A stretch of DNA of 5,900 nucleotides from positions 1 to 5,900 of the forward strand of contig JALRFZ010000521.1 in the NCBI GenBank assembly GCA_023253615.1. The letters are read 5' to 3'. Each line of letters starts with the position of its first letter. Position 1 is the first letter of the stretch. The position numbers were made by a program, and so were the translations under genes. Source of the stretch: Verrucomicrobiales bacterium (GTDB lineage: Bacteria; Verrucomicrobiota; Verrucomicrobiia; Verrucomicrobiales; DEV007). The notes beneath the pieces were generated by a model. It searched no databases. It had not been told where the DNA came from and saw only the letters and a list, made by a program, of their open reading frames with translations. Below, piece by piece: positions 5,881 to 5,900 of this stretch.

Positions 5881-5900
5881 ATGTCCAAGAACCTCAGCGC
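5881..5900 (+). CDS. Start of an unidentified gene, cut by the right edge
   Basis: ATG at 5881 opens a frame reading M-S-K-N-L-S before the window ends. All five complete codons after the ATG end in G or C, as in the other genes here, and an in-frame TAG lies upstream at 5860-5862, so the start cannot be far upstream in this frame. No Shine-Dalgarno sequence is seen. Too short to identify. A competing reading starts at GTG 5811 in another frame and encodes a signal-peptide-like segment; I favour ATG 5881 on codon use, but only moderately. Confidence 0.4.

Overview
The window is a GC-rich bacterial chromosomal segment, probably from the Verrucomicrobia/Planctomycetes side of the tree. That placement is an inference. 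It rests on the Verrucomicrobia-like N-terminus of the transposase fragment at the left edge, the Gly/Pro- and Gln/Asn-rich decoration of the secretin, weak or absent Shine-Dalgarno sequences, and strong G/C preference at third codon positions. No rRNA or other decisive taxonomic marker is present.

Layout. Four genes lie on the minus strand, read right to left: rpe (5045-4383), xseA (4377-3049), gspD (2882-294) and the start of a REP-associated tyrosine transposase (166 to beyond the left edge). On the plus strand lies tadA (5112-5675), divergent from rpe across 66 bp. After it comes about 200 bp of noncoding DNA with short repeats and hairpins, then the first codons of another plus-strand gene (from 5881), cut by the right edge.

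rpe and xseA are separated by 5 bp and are almost certainly co-transcribed. gspD follows after 166 bp. That gap holds a strong hairpin just before the gspD start, a pair of imperfect direct repeats and a possible promoter, so gspD is probably under partly separate control. No other secretion genes are visible beside the secretin, and no xseB follows xseA.

Functionally this is mostly housekeeping: pentose phosphate/Calvin-cycle epimerase, DNA repair nuclease subunit and tRNA wobble deaminase, plus an outer-membrane secretin. The accessory elements are the transposase fragment and the repeat cluster at 5696-5796. I see no convincing new multi-gene system. The points worth a second look are the hairpin-containing gspD leader, the repeat cluster after tadA, and the unusual low-complexity architecture of the secretin.
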